55,657 nt of DNA from contig NZ_FOTT01000020.1 of NCBI RefSeq assembly GCF_900114655.1, positions 1 through 55,657 on the forward strand. Reading direction: 5' to 3'. A program made the translations under genes and the position numbers. Numbering within the stretch: the stretch's first letter is position 1; the number at the start of each line of letters is the position of its first letter. Positions 8,907 to 17,473 of this stretch are shown piece after piece. The DNA is from Candidatus Frackibacter sp. WG13 (lineage in GTDB: Bacteria > Bacillota > Halanaerobiia > Halobacteroidales > Acetohalobiaceae). Below the pieces are notes generated by a model, which saw only the letters and a list, made by a program, of their open reading frames with translations, had not been told where the DNA came from and made no database searches.

Positions 8907-9647
8907 TTGGGTTTGCACGATAAAAAAACTATTCTATTTGACTTAGATGGGACTTTGTTACCGGTCGATTTTGATAAGCTTTTAGAAGACTACTTTAAGG
9001 CTTTAACAAAGGAGTTTATTGATTTGGCTACTCCGAATAGATTTATTGATATATTGATGAAAGCTACTGATGACATGATTAATAATGATGGTAAACAGAC
9101 GAATCAAAAAATATTTATGGACTCTTTTTTTTCATTAATGGAAATAGAAGGTGAAAAAAGGGAAGAAATAATGAAGAGGTTTGATCTGTTCTATGAAGAG
9201 AAATTTCCTCTTCTAAGTAGGGGTTTATGTATAGATAAGACTTCGATTCGAATAGTTAAGTTACTAAAAGACGCAGAATATCAGTTAGTTATAGCTACTA
9301 ATCCTCTGTTTCCTCGCGCTGCTATCTTAGAAAGGATGGAGTGGGCAGGATTAGATCCTAATAATTTTGATCTAATAACTAGTTATGAGAATATGCATTA
9401 CTGTAAACCTAACGTGAAATATTATCAAGAGATACTAGATAAGTTAGACATTACTCCTGATGACTGTATAATGCTCGGTAATAATATGCAAGAAGATATG
9501 GTAGCTAGTGAATTAGGAATAGAAACTTTTTTAATAGAGGACTTTTTAATTGATGAAGAGAATAACAAGAGATTTGAGCCTAACTGGCGGGGAAGTCTAA
9601 ATGAATTTGTCCTATATTTAGAAGAGAAATTAAAAAATATCTCTTAA
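8907..9647 (+). CDS. HAD family hydrolase
   Basis: A 246-residue haloacid-dehalogenase-like phosphatase. Motif I is LFDLDGTLLP (nucleophile Asp and acid/base Asp), motif II is VIATNPLFP, motif III the Lys of YCKPNVKYY, and motif IV GNNMQEDMVA. A helical cap lies between motifs I and II (about residues 20-110). The start is TTG at 8907 behind GAGGAAGGTG; no ATG is nearby. It is a single-gene unit with a weak hairpin after it. The substrate cannot be read from the sequence. Confidence 0.87.
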   Translation: MGLHDKKTILFDLDGTLLPVDFDKLLEDYFKALTKEFIDLATPNRFIDILMKATDDMINNDGKQTNQKIFMDSFFSLMEIEGEKREEIMKRFDLFYEEKFPLLSRGLCIDKTSIRIVKLLKDAEYQLVIATNPLFPRAAILERMEWAGLDPNNFDLITSYENMHYCKPNVKYYQEILDKLDITPDDCIMLGNNMQEDMVASELGIETFLIEDFLIDEENNKRFEPNWRGSLNEFVLYLEEKLKNIS

Positions 9648-9693
9648 TTTAAAGTATGGATTAGTAAGAATAAGATATATTTTTAATCATTAT

Positions 9694-9720
9694 TAAAGAC
9701 CTGTGTAGAAGCAGGTCTTT
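9694..9720 (+). terminator. Probable terminator after HAD gene
   Basis: AAAGACCTG and CAGGTCTTT form a perfect 9-bp stem. The T run lies within the stem's 3' end only, so termination may be weak. From here to the helicase start at 9890 I see only AT-rich leader sequence. Confidence 0.65.
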
Positions 9721-9889
9721 AAAATTATGTAGCTTGATTTAAGTTTAATTTAATATTAATATACATATTATAAATATAAGCAATTCACACTAAGTTATAT
9801 AGTAAAGATATGAATTTATATTGGTAATTTTAAGCAAACTATGTTATAGTAAAGAAGGTTATTAATTAAAAAGGAAGTGGAAATTATAT

Positions 9890-11473
9890 ATGCAAAAGAA
9901 GAAATTTGAAGATTTAAATCTATCTAAAGAAATTAATAAAGCAGTCGAAGATATGGGATTTGAAGAAGCAACTCCCATTCAAGCACAAGCAATTCCTCAC
10001 ATATTAAAAGGGGAAGATGTAATAGGACAAGCACAGACCGGGACAGGAAAAACAGCTGCTTTTGGAATTCCAATTTTAGAGAAGGTAGATAGTGATAATA
10101 AAAGCGTACAGGCTTTAGTTTTATGTCCTACTAGAGAATTGGCTATTCAAGTATCTGAAGAGATAGGAAGGTTGGCAAAATATAAGAGAAAGATTAAAAC
10201 TTTACCAGTCTATGGTGGCCAATCAATTAGGCGTCAAATTAAGGCATTAAAAAAGGGAGTTCAGATTGTAATTGGGACTCCAGGCCGAACAATGGATCAT
10301 ATGAGGAGAGGAACTTTAAAGATTGATAATTTAAAGATGGCTATTTTGGATGAAGCCGATGAAATGTTAAATATGGGTTTTAGAGATGATATAGAGACAA
10401 TTTTAAGAGGAATTAAAGGCAAGAGACAGACTATTTTCTTCTCTGCTACTATGCCGCAGTCTATTTTAAAATTAAGAAAGAAGTATCAGAATAATCCAGA
10501 GATAGTTAAGGTAGTACATAAAAAACTGACAGTACCAAATATTGAACAGGCATACTTTGAGGTTAAAAGAAGAAACAAATTAGAAGTTCTATCGAGACTA
10601 ATTGATATCTATAACCCTAAATTATCAATTATCTTTTGTAATACAAGAAAACAAGTAGATGAACTTACTATTCAACTGCAAGCAAGAGGTTACTTCGTAG
10701 ATGGGATTCACGGTGGATTGAATCAGTCGCAGCGGGATAGAGTTATGAACAAATTTAAGAATGGTACTATTGAGACTCTAGTAGCAACTGATGTAGCAGC
10801 CAGAGGGATCGATGTTGATGATGTAGAAGCTGTCTTTAATTATGATATTCCTCAGGATTTAGAGTATTATGTACATAGAATTGGAAGAACAGGTCGTGTC
10901 GGAAGACAAGGCTATGCTTTTACTTTCGTAGTAGGCAAAGAGATCTATCAATTAAAGAAGATAGAAAAGTATGCTAAGACTAAAATAAAACGACGACAGG
11001 TACCTTCAGCTAGTGATGTAGAAGAGAGTAAGATGGAACTACTTTTAGATGAAGTGTCTGAAATTATAGAAAGTGATAATTTATCTAAGGAGAATAAGTT
11101 AATTGAAGGACTGATAGAAGAGGATTATGTCTCTGTTGATATTGCTGCAGCATTATTGAAATTAGTAATGGAAAGAGAGAATAGAGAAGGTTCGGAAGAA
11201 ATAGAGAACTTTGGAGATACAGGAGCAGAACCAGGAATGGTTAGATTATTTATAAATATAGGAAAGAAACAGAAAATCAGTCCAGGAGATGTTGTAGGAG
11301 CAATTGCTGGAGAAACTAGTATTCCTGGTGACCTAGTTGGTCTTATTGATATTTATAATAAATTTACTTTTGTAGAAGTTCCTCGAGAGTATGCTAAAGA
11401 AGTACTACAGATTATGAAGGATAATAGAATTAAAGGGAAAAATATTGATATTGAATTAGCTAATCCCAAATAG
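9890..11473 (+). CDS. deaD: DEAD-box RNA helicase with DbpA-like RNA-binding tail
   Basis: A 527-residue ATP-dependent RNA helicase acting on rRNA or mRNA structure in the cytosol. Motifs in order: Q motif (FEEATPIQAQAIP), I (AQTGTGKT), Ia (PTRELAIQ), II (DEADEML), III (SATMP), IV (IIFCNTRK), V (ATDVAARGIDV), VI (HRIGRTGR). A charged linker follows, then a C-terminal DbpA/CsdA-type domain (about 448-525, MVRLFINIGKKQKISPGDVV). Ribosome-assembly or cold-shock work is typical. A cold-shock protein gene follows 180 bases downstream with its own promoter, supporting a low-temperature role. DeaD and CshA cannot be separated without a tree. Confidence 0.95.
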   Translation: MQKKKFEDLNLSKEINKAVEDMGFEEATPIQAQAIPHILKGEDVIGQAQTGTGKTAAFGIPILEKVDSDNKSVQALVLCPTRELAIQVSEEIGRLAKYKRKIKTLPVYGGQSIRRQIKALKKGVQIVIGTPGRTMDHMRRGTLKIDNLKMAILDEADEMLNMGFRDDIETILRGIKGKRQTIFFSATMPQSILKLRKKYQNNPEIVKVVHKKLTVPNIEQAYFEVKRRNKLEVLSRLIDIYNPKLSIIFCNTRKQVDELTIQLQARGYFVDGIHGGLNQSQRDRVMNKFKNGTIETLVATDVAARGIDVDDVEAVFNYDIPQDLEYYVHRIGRTGRVGRQGYAFTFVVGKEIYQLKKIEKYAKTKIKRRQVPSASDVEESKMELLLDEVSEIIESDNLSKENKLIEGLIEEDYVSVDIAAALLKLVMERENREGSEEIENFGDTGAEPGMVRLFINIGKKQKISPGDVVGAIAGETSIPGDLVGLIDIYNKFTFVEVPREYAKEVLQIMKDNRIKGKNIDIELANPK

Positions 11474-11561
11474 ATAGGAGACAATACTACCTGTTTAGAG
11501 TTTAATATTAAGTAAAATTCAAGTAAAAAAGCAAATAATTTAGATAAAAAGGATAAAACCA

Positions 11562-11590
11562 TTGACAAATATAAGTTTATGTGTTATTCT
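11562..11590 (+). promoter_or_regulatory. Promoter of the cold-shock gene
   Basis: TTGACA (11562-11567), a 17-bp spacer, then TATTCT (11585-11590), giving a leader of about 55 nt before the ATG at 11653. This looks like a vegetative sigma-A promoter. Confidence 0.75.
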
Positions 11591-11652
11591 TTAGAAGGCT
11601 GATAAAAAATTAGTTGTCAGTTGATTTTTAAATTATTAGGAGGAATTATTTA

Positions 11653-11856
11653 ATGAAAAAACAAGGTAATGTTAAGTGGTTTGACGGACAAAAAGGCTAT
11701 GGATTTATTGAGCAAGCAGAAGGAGACGACGTATTTGTACACTTCTCTGCAATTCAAGAAGAAGGATTTAAGAATTTAGAAGAGGGTGAAGCGGTAGAAT
11801 TTGAAGTTGTTGAAGGAGACCGTGGACCTCAAGCTGAAAATGTCGTTAAACTATAA
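11653..11856 (+). CDS. cspA: CspA family cold-shock protein
   Basis: A 67-residue single-stranded nucleic-acid chaperone of the cold-shock domain family, full length. The RNP1 motif KGYGFIEQ and RNP2 DVFVHFSAI are present with the aromatic residues that stack on bases, after the [12 protein letters not shown] opening. TTAGGAGGAATT precedes the ATG. It has its own promoter and a strong terminator, so it is monocistronic, and it lies just after a DEAD-box helicase gene, a common cold-response pairing. Confidence 0.97.
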   Translation: MKKQGNVKWFDGQKGYGFIEQAEGDDVFVHFSAIQEEGFKNLEEGEAVEFEVVEGDRGPQAENVVKL

Positions 11857-11878
11857 TTAACATAGATTTCGATATTTT

Positions 11879-11912
11879 AGCCTCGGATTTTTCCGAGGCT
11901 TTTTATTTTTTT
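11879..11912 (+). terminator. Terminator after cspA
   Basis: AGCCTCGG and CCGAGGCT form a perfect 8-bp stem with a six-base loop, followed by a long T-rich run. Confidence 0.93.
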
Positions 11913-12299
11913 ATTGTAAAAAAGATTGATATTACTAAAGATGAAACCTTTGTAGTTTATTGTAAAACTGTGGGCGTGCTTCTTTTTTGAGGGCATGCTC
12001 ATTTGTTTTTTGGTATTAAAATGTTTAAAAAAAGGTAATAGATTAAAAAATAATAATAACATTATAGATAGAATGGAGATAAAGTTTACAAATGCAGTTG
12101 TTGAAGGTAATGGGGCTAGAGTAGGCATTCTTCAAAATGCATTTAAAATTATTAGTGGTGCACTATTTGACAATAATAAAGAAATATATTAAAATTAAGT
12201 TAAATGTCAGACGACTAACGAATTATGTAGATTAATATGATGTTTTATAATATTATTCAAAAAATTAGGAAGGATAAAAAGTAAAAGGAGGAATTGATA
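11913..12299. other. Intergenic region cspA-deoD, no convincing gene
   Basis: An open frame from 11995 to 12192 (65 codons; an internal ATG at 12073 would give 39) has no ribosome binding site and no recognisable family, so it is not called as a gene. The rest is AT-rich. The deoD ribosome site AAAGGAGG closes the region. Confidence 0.4.
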
Positions 12300-13019
12300 A
12301 TGCCGATTCATATTGAAGCAGAAGCAGATCAAGTAGCAGATATTGTATTGTTACCTGGAAATCCAGAAAGAGCTACATATATGGCTGAAAAGTTTTTAGA
12401 TGAGCCTAAGGTATATACAGATTATCGAAAGATGTATGGCTATACAGGAACTTTTAATGGAGTAGAAGTATCAATTCAGACTACTGGTATGGGGGTTCCA
12501 TCCACGGCGATTATTTTAGAGGAATTACACATGTTAGGGGCTAAAACATTAATCCGAGTAGGAACTTGTGGTGCTTTAAATGAAGGTTTAGAAGCAGCAG
12601 ATCTATTAATTGGTCAATCAGCTGCTAGTGTGGGTACTACAATTAATAACTTAGCTGATGATATTACTTTATCGCCACCAGCTGATTTTGAATTAATTAA
12701 TAACTTATACCAAAGTGCGGTTGAATTAGAGATGCCGGTCCATGTAGGCCAGATTGTAACTTCTGATTATTTTTATGGTAAGGATGATACCTATACGGAA
12801 GGATTAAAGAAATTAGCTGAATATGGTGTCTTAGGAGTGGAGATGGAGACAGCAGCTTTATATAATATTGCTGCTAAATATGGCTTGAGAGCTGCAACAG
12901 TACTCACTGTTTCGGATCATGTTTTTAGTCAAGTACGAGCTGATAAAGATAAGATTAAGCAAGGTGTAGACAGAATGACTGAGATGGTATTAGATACAGT
13001 AACTAAGTTATATAGTTAG
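12300..13019 (+). CDS. deoD: Purine-nucleoside phosphorylase, DeoD type
   Basis: About 239 residues, full length for the hexameric class. It splits purine (deoxy)nucleosides with phosphate to base plus (deoxy)ribose-1-phosphate for salvage. DeoD features: MPIHIEAEADQVADIVLLPG with the phosphate-site Gly and Arg of PGNPERA, the RVGTCGAL loop, GVEMETAALY (ribose-binding Glu/Met-Glu) and the catalytic Asp in TVSDHVF. A TTG at 12294 is in frame but the ATG at 12300 is eight bases behind AGGAGG and gives the family N-terminus. It is followed 21 bases later by a small XapX gene. Confidence 0.95.
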   Translation: MPIHIEAEADQVADIVLLPGNPERATYMAEKFLDEPKVYTDYRKMYGYTGTFNGVEVSIQTTGMGVPSTAIILEELHMLGAKTLIRVGTCGALNEGLEAADLLIGQSAASVGTTINNLADDITLSPPADFELINNLYQSAVELEMPVHVGQIVTSDYFYGKDDTYTEGLKKLAEYGVLGVEMETAALYNIAAKYGLRAATVLTVSDHVFSQVRADKDKIKQGVDRMTEMVLDTVTKLYS

Positions 13020-13040
13020 AATACAAAGGAGGCTTGAATA

Positions 13041-13196
13041 GTGCGTTTAGTACTCTTATCAGGATTATCAGGATTTATTTTGGGAAGTATCTTTTCTTTT
13101 CTTAATTTGCCAATCCCAGCCCCACCAAATTTAGCGGGGATTATAGGGATTGTAGGTATTTATTTAGGTTATCTAGCTGTTAATAGTTTTATGTAA
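13041..13196 (+). CDS. XapX domain small membrane protein
   Basis: A 51-residue hydrophobic protein with two membrane segments joined by LNLPIPAPPNLAGIIG. The proline-rich turn and GIIGIVGIYLGY helix are the hallmark of the XapX (DUF1427) family. The start is GTG at 13041, eight bases behind AAAGGAGG (13025-13032). It follows deoD by 21 bases and so is probably cotranscribed; XapX domains take their name from a xanthosine-phosphorylase context, so purine salvage is a plausible link, but no function is proven. A terminator follows. Confidence 0.8.
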   Translation: MRLVLLSGLSGFILGSIFSFLNLPIPAPPNLAGIIGIVGIYLGYLAVNSFM

Positions 13197-13289
13197 GTTA
13201 TATGTGCTATGAATAAAGAATCCTCATGGAGCGTCAATATACTATTGAGATTTAAATTAATGATGAAAAATATATGTATCCTTAATAGG

Positions 13290-13321
13290 AGACCAGAGAG
13301 TTCATAGCTCTGGTCTTTTTT
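13290..13321 (+). terminator. Terminator of the deoD operon
   Basis: AGACCAGAG and CTCTGGTCT form a perfect 9-bp stem with a nine-base loop, followed by six T. Confidence 0.92.
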
Positions 13322-13365
13322 GTATTGATATAAGAGTTTGTTAGTATAGACTAATTCATTAAAAT

Positions 13366-13399
13366 AATAGTTGATATATCAACTATTTTATATTATAAT
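13366..13399 (+). promoter_or_regulatory. MarR-type operator overlapping the marR-MATE promoter
   Basis: A perfect 22-bp palindrome at 13366-13387, with core TTGATATATCAA, overlaps a near-consensus promoter: -35 TTGATA (13371-13376), 17-bp spacer, -10 TATAAT (13394-13399). Palindromes of this TTG-N6-CAA kind are typical MarR targets, so the adjacent regulator probably represses itself and the efflux gene here. Confidence 0.8.
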
Positions 13400-13462
13400 T
13401 ATAATCGACTTCAAACTAAAGGAAGTTGTATTAGTTAAAATTCAAATTAAAGGAGTTAATTT

Positions 13463-13909
13463 ATGGATGGATTAGATACTATAGCAAAATATTTATCTAT
13501 TGCTTATAGAGCACAGGCATCATTACTAAATAAAAAGTTAGCCGATTATGATATTGGCAGAGGTCAATATCCTTTCTTAATTGCTCTTTATCATCAAGAT
13601 GGTATTTGTCAGCAAGATTTGTGTAAAATTTATGATATTGACAAGGCTGCTGCTGGTAGAGCGGTGAAGAAACTAGAAGAGAAGGGATTTATTAAACGTG
13701 AAAGAGACCCCAAGGATAAGCGGTGTTATCTTTTGTATTTAACAGAGAAAAGCAGGAACTTCAAACCGGTATTTTTAAATATCTTACAGTCAATTGAAGA
13801 AGAAATTAAGAGTGATTTAACGCAAGAGGAAGTTGAAATTTTTATGAAGATAATCAAAAAAATATGTAAAAATCTAGGTTTTAAATCTGGTCTTGATGGG
13901 GAGGAGTAA
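13463..13909 (+). CDS. MarR family transcriptional regulator
   Basis: A 148-residue winged-helix dimer of the MarR/SlyA type. The recognition helix is CQQDLCKIYDIDKAAAGRAV and the wing is RERDPKDKRCYLLYLTEK, with the conserved DxRxxxxxLT pattern in slightly altered form (DKRCYLLYLT). Helices at both ends form the dimer interface. It ends three bases before a MATE transporter, and a 22-bp palindrome overlaps the shared promoter, so it is likely the local repressor of efflux, released by a drug or metabolite that cannot be named. Confidence 0.92.
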   Translation: MDGLDTIAKYLSIAYRAQASLLNKKLADYDIGRGQYPFLIALYHQDGICQQDLCKIYDIDKAAAGRAVKKLEEKGFIKRERDPKDKRCYLLYLTEKSRNFKPVFLNILQSIEEEIKSDLTQEEVEIFMKIIKKICKNLGFKSGLDGEE

Positions 13910-13912
13910 GAT

Positions 13913-15277
13913 ATGGCATTAACTAAAAAATCTGATAGATTAGGGACTGAACCTATCATTCCATTATTAATTAAGCTTTCAGTTCCTGGAATTATAGGGA
14001 TGCTTATTCAGTCTTTTTATAACATAATTGATAGTATTTATATTGGACGACTTAGTAAGGAAGCATTATCAGCGGTTTCACTATCATTTCCTATTCAATT
14101 ACTCTTAATTGCATTGGCAGTAGGTACTGGGGTAGGGACAACTTCTTTAATCTCTAGGTTATTAGGTAAAGGAGAAAATCATCGAGCTAATAACGCAGCA
14201 GAACATGCATTTGTTATTGGAATTTTTTATGCAATATTAGTAGCTATAAGTGGTATTTACTTTACAGAAGATTTAATTAGTTTATTTACGGATAATCTGT
14301 TATTAATTAAGTTAGCAACTCGATATACTAAGATTATTTTAGTAGGTTCTATTGCGCTATTTATTCCGATGATTGCCAATAATGTTTTGCGTGGTGAAGG
14401 GAATACTTTTGTTCCAATGTTGACGATGCTGATTGGTGCTGTTTTAAATATTATTTTGGACCCGTTTATGATATTTGGTCTTTGGGTTTTTCCTGAATTA
14501 GGTATTGAAGGGGCAGCTTATGCAACTATTATTTCTAGATTTATCAGCGGAATATTTATTGCATTTGTGTTATTTAGTGATAAGAATCAGCTTAAATTAA
14601 ATTTAAAAGACTTTAAATTCGAACCTCAGATTATAATTGACATATATAAGGTAGGATTACCAGCCATGGCTTTACAACTGTCTGCTAGTGCTATGGTTGC
14701 TGGAGTTAATAAGATTGTAGAGCCATATAGTCCTTTAGCTATTGCTGTATTTGGAATCTATTTTAGATTACAGTCCTTTATTTTTCTTCCGATCATTGGT
14801 TTAAGTCAGGGTTACATGCCGATAGTTGGGTATAATTATGGGCATGGTAAACCGGATAGAATGAAGAAGACTATTAAAGCAGGTTTAATCTTTAGTAGTA
14901 TTGTTACTATTATAGGATTTGTTATCTTTCAAGTCTTTCCTAGAGAATTAATTATTCTGTTTAATGATGATCCTAAATTAATTAAAATAGGAGTAACAGC
15001 TTTAAAAAGAATTACCCTTGCTTATCCTATAATGGGAGCGGCTCTTATAGCATCAACTACTTTTCAAGCAATTGGAAAAGGAATACCAAGCTTAATACAT
15101 TCTACATTTAGGCAGGTAGTACTACTATTTCCAATCATGTATTTAATAGGAGAATATTATGGGTTAGCAACTTTATGGTTTGCAATTCCTATTGCGGAGC
15201 TGTTAGCAGCTATTATAGTAATAACATGGTTAGTATTAGAGTTGCGTAGAGTTTTCAATAGAATGAAGGAAAAGTAA
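13913..15277 (+). CDS. MATE family multidrug efflux transporter
   Basis: A 454-residue protein with 12 hydrophobic segments in two homologous halves. MatE domains span about residues 18-178 and 240-405. Typical sequences include KLSVPGIIGMLIQSFYNIID in helix 1 and LSQGYMPIVGYNYGHGKPDR after helix 8. It is a Na+ or H+ coupled exporter of cationic compounds in the cytoplasmic membrane. It starts three bases after the MarR gene with its site GGGGAGGAG within that gene's 3' end, so the two are cotranscribed. The stop lies two bases from the converging gerC. Confidence 0.93.
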   Translation: MALTKKSDRLGTEPIIPLLIKLSVPGIIGMLIQSFYNIIDSIYIGRLSKEALSAVSLSFPIQLLLIALAVGTGVGTTSLISRLLGKGENHRANNAAEHAFVIGIFYAILVAISGIYFTEDLISLFTDNLLLIKLATRYTKIILVGSIALFIPMIANNVLRGEGNTFVPMLTMLIGAVLNIILDPFMIFGLWVFPELGIEGAAYATIISRFISGIFIAFVLFSDKNQLKLNLKDFKFEPQIIIDIYKVGLPAMALQLSASAMVAGVNKIVEPYSPLAIAVFGIYFRLQSFIFLPIIGLSQGYMPIVGYNYGHGKPDRMKKTIKAGLIFSSIVTIIGFVIFQVFPRELIILFNDDPKLIKIGVTALKRITLAYPIMGAALIASTTFQAIGKGIPSLIHSTFRQVVLLFPIMYLIGEYYGLATLWFAIPIAELLAAIIVITWLVLELRRVFNRMKEK

Positions 15278-15279
15278 GT

Positions 15280-16377
15280 TCACACTGCAATTCCCAATCG
15301 TACAATATTTACTTTAACCTTAATTTTGGTACTAGCTTTTCTAAAATCCTGGTTCCATTCATTTGGATTAAATAAGTTAGGGTGTTTTGCTTTAACTATT
15401 CTACCAATACCGATTATGTCGCTTCTAGATTTTTGTAATTTATTCATTAAGATTCTAATCTCTTTTTCTATGGCAGTTGCTAAGTGGCGTTGCATATTTT
15501 TTAAGGTTGTCTTATTGCCAATAATTCGTTTAGGTGAAGTATTTTCAATGACATCTACAGTTAAATTTATACTAATATCGAATAGAAATTCGCCATCTTT
15601 ATAGATTGGTTTGATATTTGATCTTACTTGTCTTACAAAATAAGACACAATATAATTATCGACTTTAAAAGAAATCTTGCCTTGGGTGAACTTTTCTCTA
15701 AGTAATAATAGAGCTCTTAATTCTTCTTTTTCAATCTTACCTATCATTTTATCTTCATTAAAGATTGCAGCTCCTATAATCTTTATATCATTAGCACCAT
15801 ATTTAATTATGGGAAGAAAAGGTTCGACGCCTTTAGTTTTTAAGTTTACAAAAAAATTATTTAAGCTTTTTATAGGTAAGAGTGCGTTATTAGAAGTTGT
15901 TTGAAATAAAGAATCTAAATATTGCCCAGAAATTTCAGTTGATGATATATCGATATTGTAAAGTTTGTTTGCTTTGCTAGAAGTAATAGCCAAAGTGATT
16001 GAACCAGCAACAAGGGGGTTTCGCCATAAAGCATCAATATGAGGGCTAAGTCCACTTTTAGCTATTTTTTCATTAAATACTACTGTTCTTAGCATACCTA
16101 ATGATATGGTCCCGCGTGTACGTGAATTTAATTCATTTATGGCGTTTTCTAGTGAATAAGCTACAGTCGAAAGATTATTCGTTTTTTTAGGAGCATTAGG
16201 ATCTAAAATAGGAAATTGCAATGAATAAATAAAGGTCGAAGAATCTGATGACTTTTGATTTGGATCAATAGTAATACTTATAGGAAATTGAGTTTTGTCA
16301 ATTTCACTAACGTCCCAGCAGCCCTGTAGTAGAGTCATGGTTAGAATTAAAATAGTAATTAGTATATACTTTTTCAA
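15280..16377 (-). CDS. gerC: Spore germination lipoprotein, Ger(x)C family
   Basis: A 365-residue lipoprotein. The signal peptide ends in LLQGCWD, giving lipidation at Cys20 after cleavage. The family signature WDVSEIDKTQFPISITID follows, then the elongated GerAC body ending in KVNIVRLGIAV. GerC proteins sit on the outer face of the inner spore membrane as part of a nutrient germinant receptor. It is the third gene of the ger operon, starting one base after gerB ends. The nutrient sensed cannot be predicted. Confidence 0.93.
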   Translation of the reverse strand: MKKYILITILILTMTLLQGCWDVSEIDKTQFPISITIDPNQKSSDSSTFIYSLQFPILDPNAPKKTNNLSTVAYSLENAINELNSRTRGTISLGMLRTVVFNEKIAKSGLSPHIDALWRNPLVAGSITLAITSSKANKLYNIDISSTEISGQYLDSLFQTTSNNALLPIKSLNNFFVNLKTKGVEPFLPIIKYGANDIKIIGAAIFNEDKMIGKIEKEELRALLLLREKFTQGKISFKVDNYIVSYFVRQVRSNIKPIYKDGEFLFDISINLTVDVIENTSPKRIIGNKTTLKNMQRHLATAIEKEIRILMNKLQKSRSDIIGIGRIVKAKHPNLFNPNEWNQDFRKASTKIKVKVNIVRLGIAV

Positions 16378-16378
16378 T

Positions 16379-17473
16379 TTATCTCTCTCCTTTAATTCCT
16401 CTTAATTTAGCAATAATTAGTAATAATAGGGGAGTGGTGAAGAAAAGTAATACCCCTATAGTAGCAATTAAACTTGTATAATCAAAGACTTGTAAAATAT
16501 TTTTGGGAATTATGGCTACCTCAGCAATAAATGGTAGTAGGATGAAAGCAGCATACCTTTGGTCTTCCCAATGCAATAGCTGGGTCAATCCATAACTACT
16601 CATAAAAAAATAACTAGAAATGGTTGTAAAAGCGATAGCAATCCAGATAAACATAAACACAAATTCTAATCGACCAAAAAATGGAATTCTTACTGCTTTA
16701 AGAAGATTTATTGTAGGCCAGGATATAAATTGTAAGGTTTCAACTCCATAAAAACCAATAGAAGCAGTTACGATAAAGAGATAAGTTAAAGTTACAACTC
16801 CTAAACCAAGAGTAGATGATTTTAAAGCTTTGTTCTTTTCCTTAATAAAAGGAAAGATTAATAGTATAATTTCAGGGCCTATATAACTAAACATAGTAAT
16901 ATAACTACCTTCAATAATATTCATAAAACCTGTTCCTAAAAAGGGTTGAAAGTTAAGTAGCTCAGCACGAGTAAAGATTGGTAATATAAGGAGAAAGGCA
17001 GGGCTTAATATAAAGAAAAGGAATTCATAGAGACGAGCTAATGTCTTTAAACCATGGCTAACTAAATTATAGGATGTTAAAAGAAGTATAGCTGTTGTTA
17101 TCCAGATAGGAGTCTTAGGTAGAACAAAGGTAGTCAATACTGTAATGAAAAGCCTTGTAATGATAGCAGTTGTTAAAACGCCATATATTATAAATATTAA
17201 ACTAAGAATTTTTCCTAAATAAGAGCCTAAGATTTTATCATTATATTGGATTATAGTATCGTTAGGAAAACGTTTAGCTAATTTGTACATAATAAAGATC
17301 GCAATCATCCATAGAAAGCCACCTATAATAATGGATAACCAGCTATCTTGTCTACTTACTTTAGAAATAGTTCGAGGTAAAGATAGAATTCCAGTACCTA
17401 CACAGATATTAATAATGATGAAGAATAGTTGTCTATTAGAAATTTGATACTTTTTGATTTCATCAATTCTCAT
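16379..17473 (-). CDS. gerB: Spore germination protein, GerB (GerAB/KB) family permease-like subunit
   Basis: A 364-residue integral membrane protein with about ten helices of the APC/LeuT-like fold. It shows the family opening KYQISNRQLFFIIINICVGT, then GILSLPRTISKV and the C-terminal LLLLIIAKLRGIKGER. In germinant receptors this subunit binds the small nutrient. Its ATG overlaps the end of gerA by 11 bases and its stop precedes gerC by one base, so the three subunits are translationally coupled. Confidence 0.93.
   Translation of the reverse strand: MRIDEIKKYQISNRQLFFIIINICVGTGILSLPRTISKVSRQDSWLSIIIGGFLWMIAIFIMYKLAKRFPNDTIIQYNDKILGSYLGKILSLIFIIYGVLTTAIITRLFITVLTTFVLPKTPIWITTAILLLTSYNLVSHGLKTLARLYEFLFFILSPAFLLILPIFTRAELLNFQPFLGTGFMNIIEGSYITMFSYIGPEIILLIFPFIKEKNKALKSSTLGLGVVTLTYLFIVTASIGFYGVETLQFISWPTINLLKAVRIPFFGRLEFVFMFIWIAIAFTTISSYFFMSSYGLTQLLHWEDQRYAAFILLPFIAEVAIIPKNILQVFDYTSLIATIGVLLFFTTPLLLLIIAKLRGIKGER

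Noticed and set aside
11995-12192. A 65-codon open frame between cspA and deoD
   Set aside because: No ribosome binding site, no recognisable family and AT-rich low-complexity codons at the start.
15326-15904. Open frames on the + strand inside gerC
   Set aside because: They are antisense to a clear GerC family gene and have no ribosome sites.
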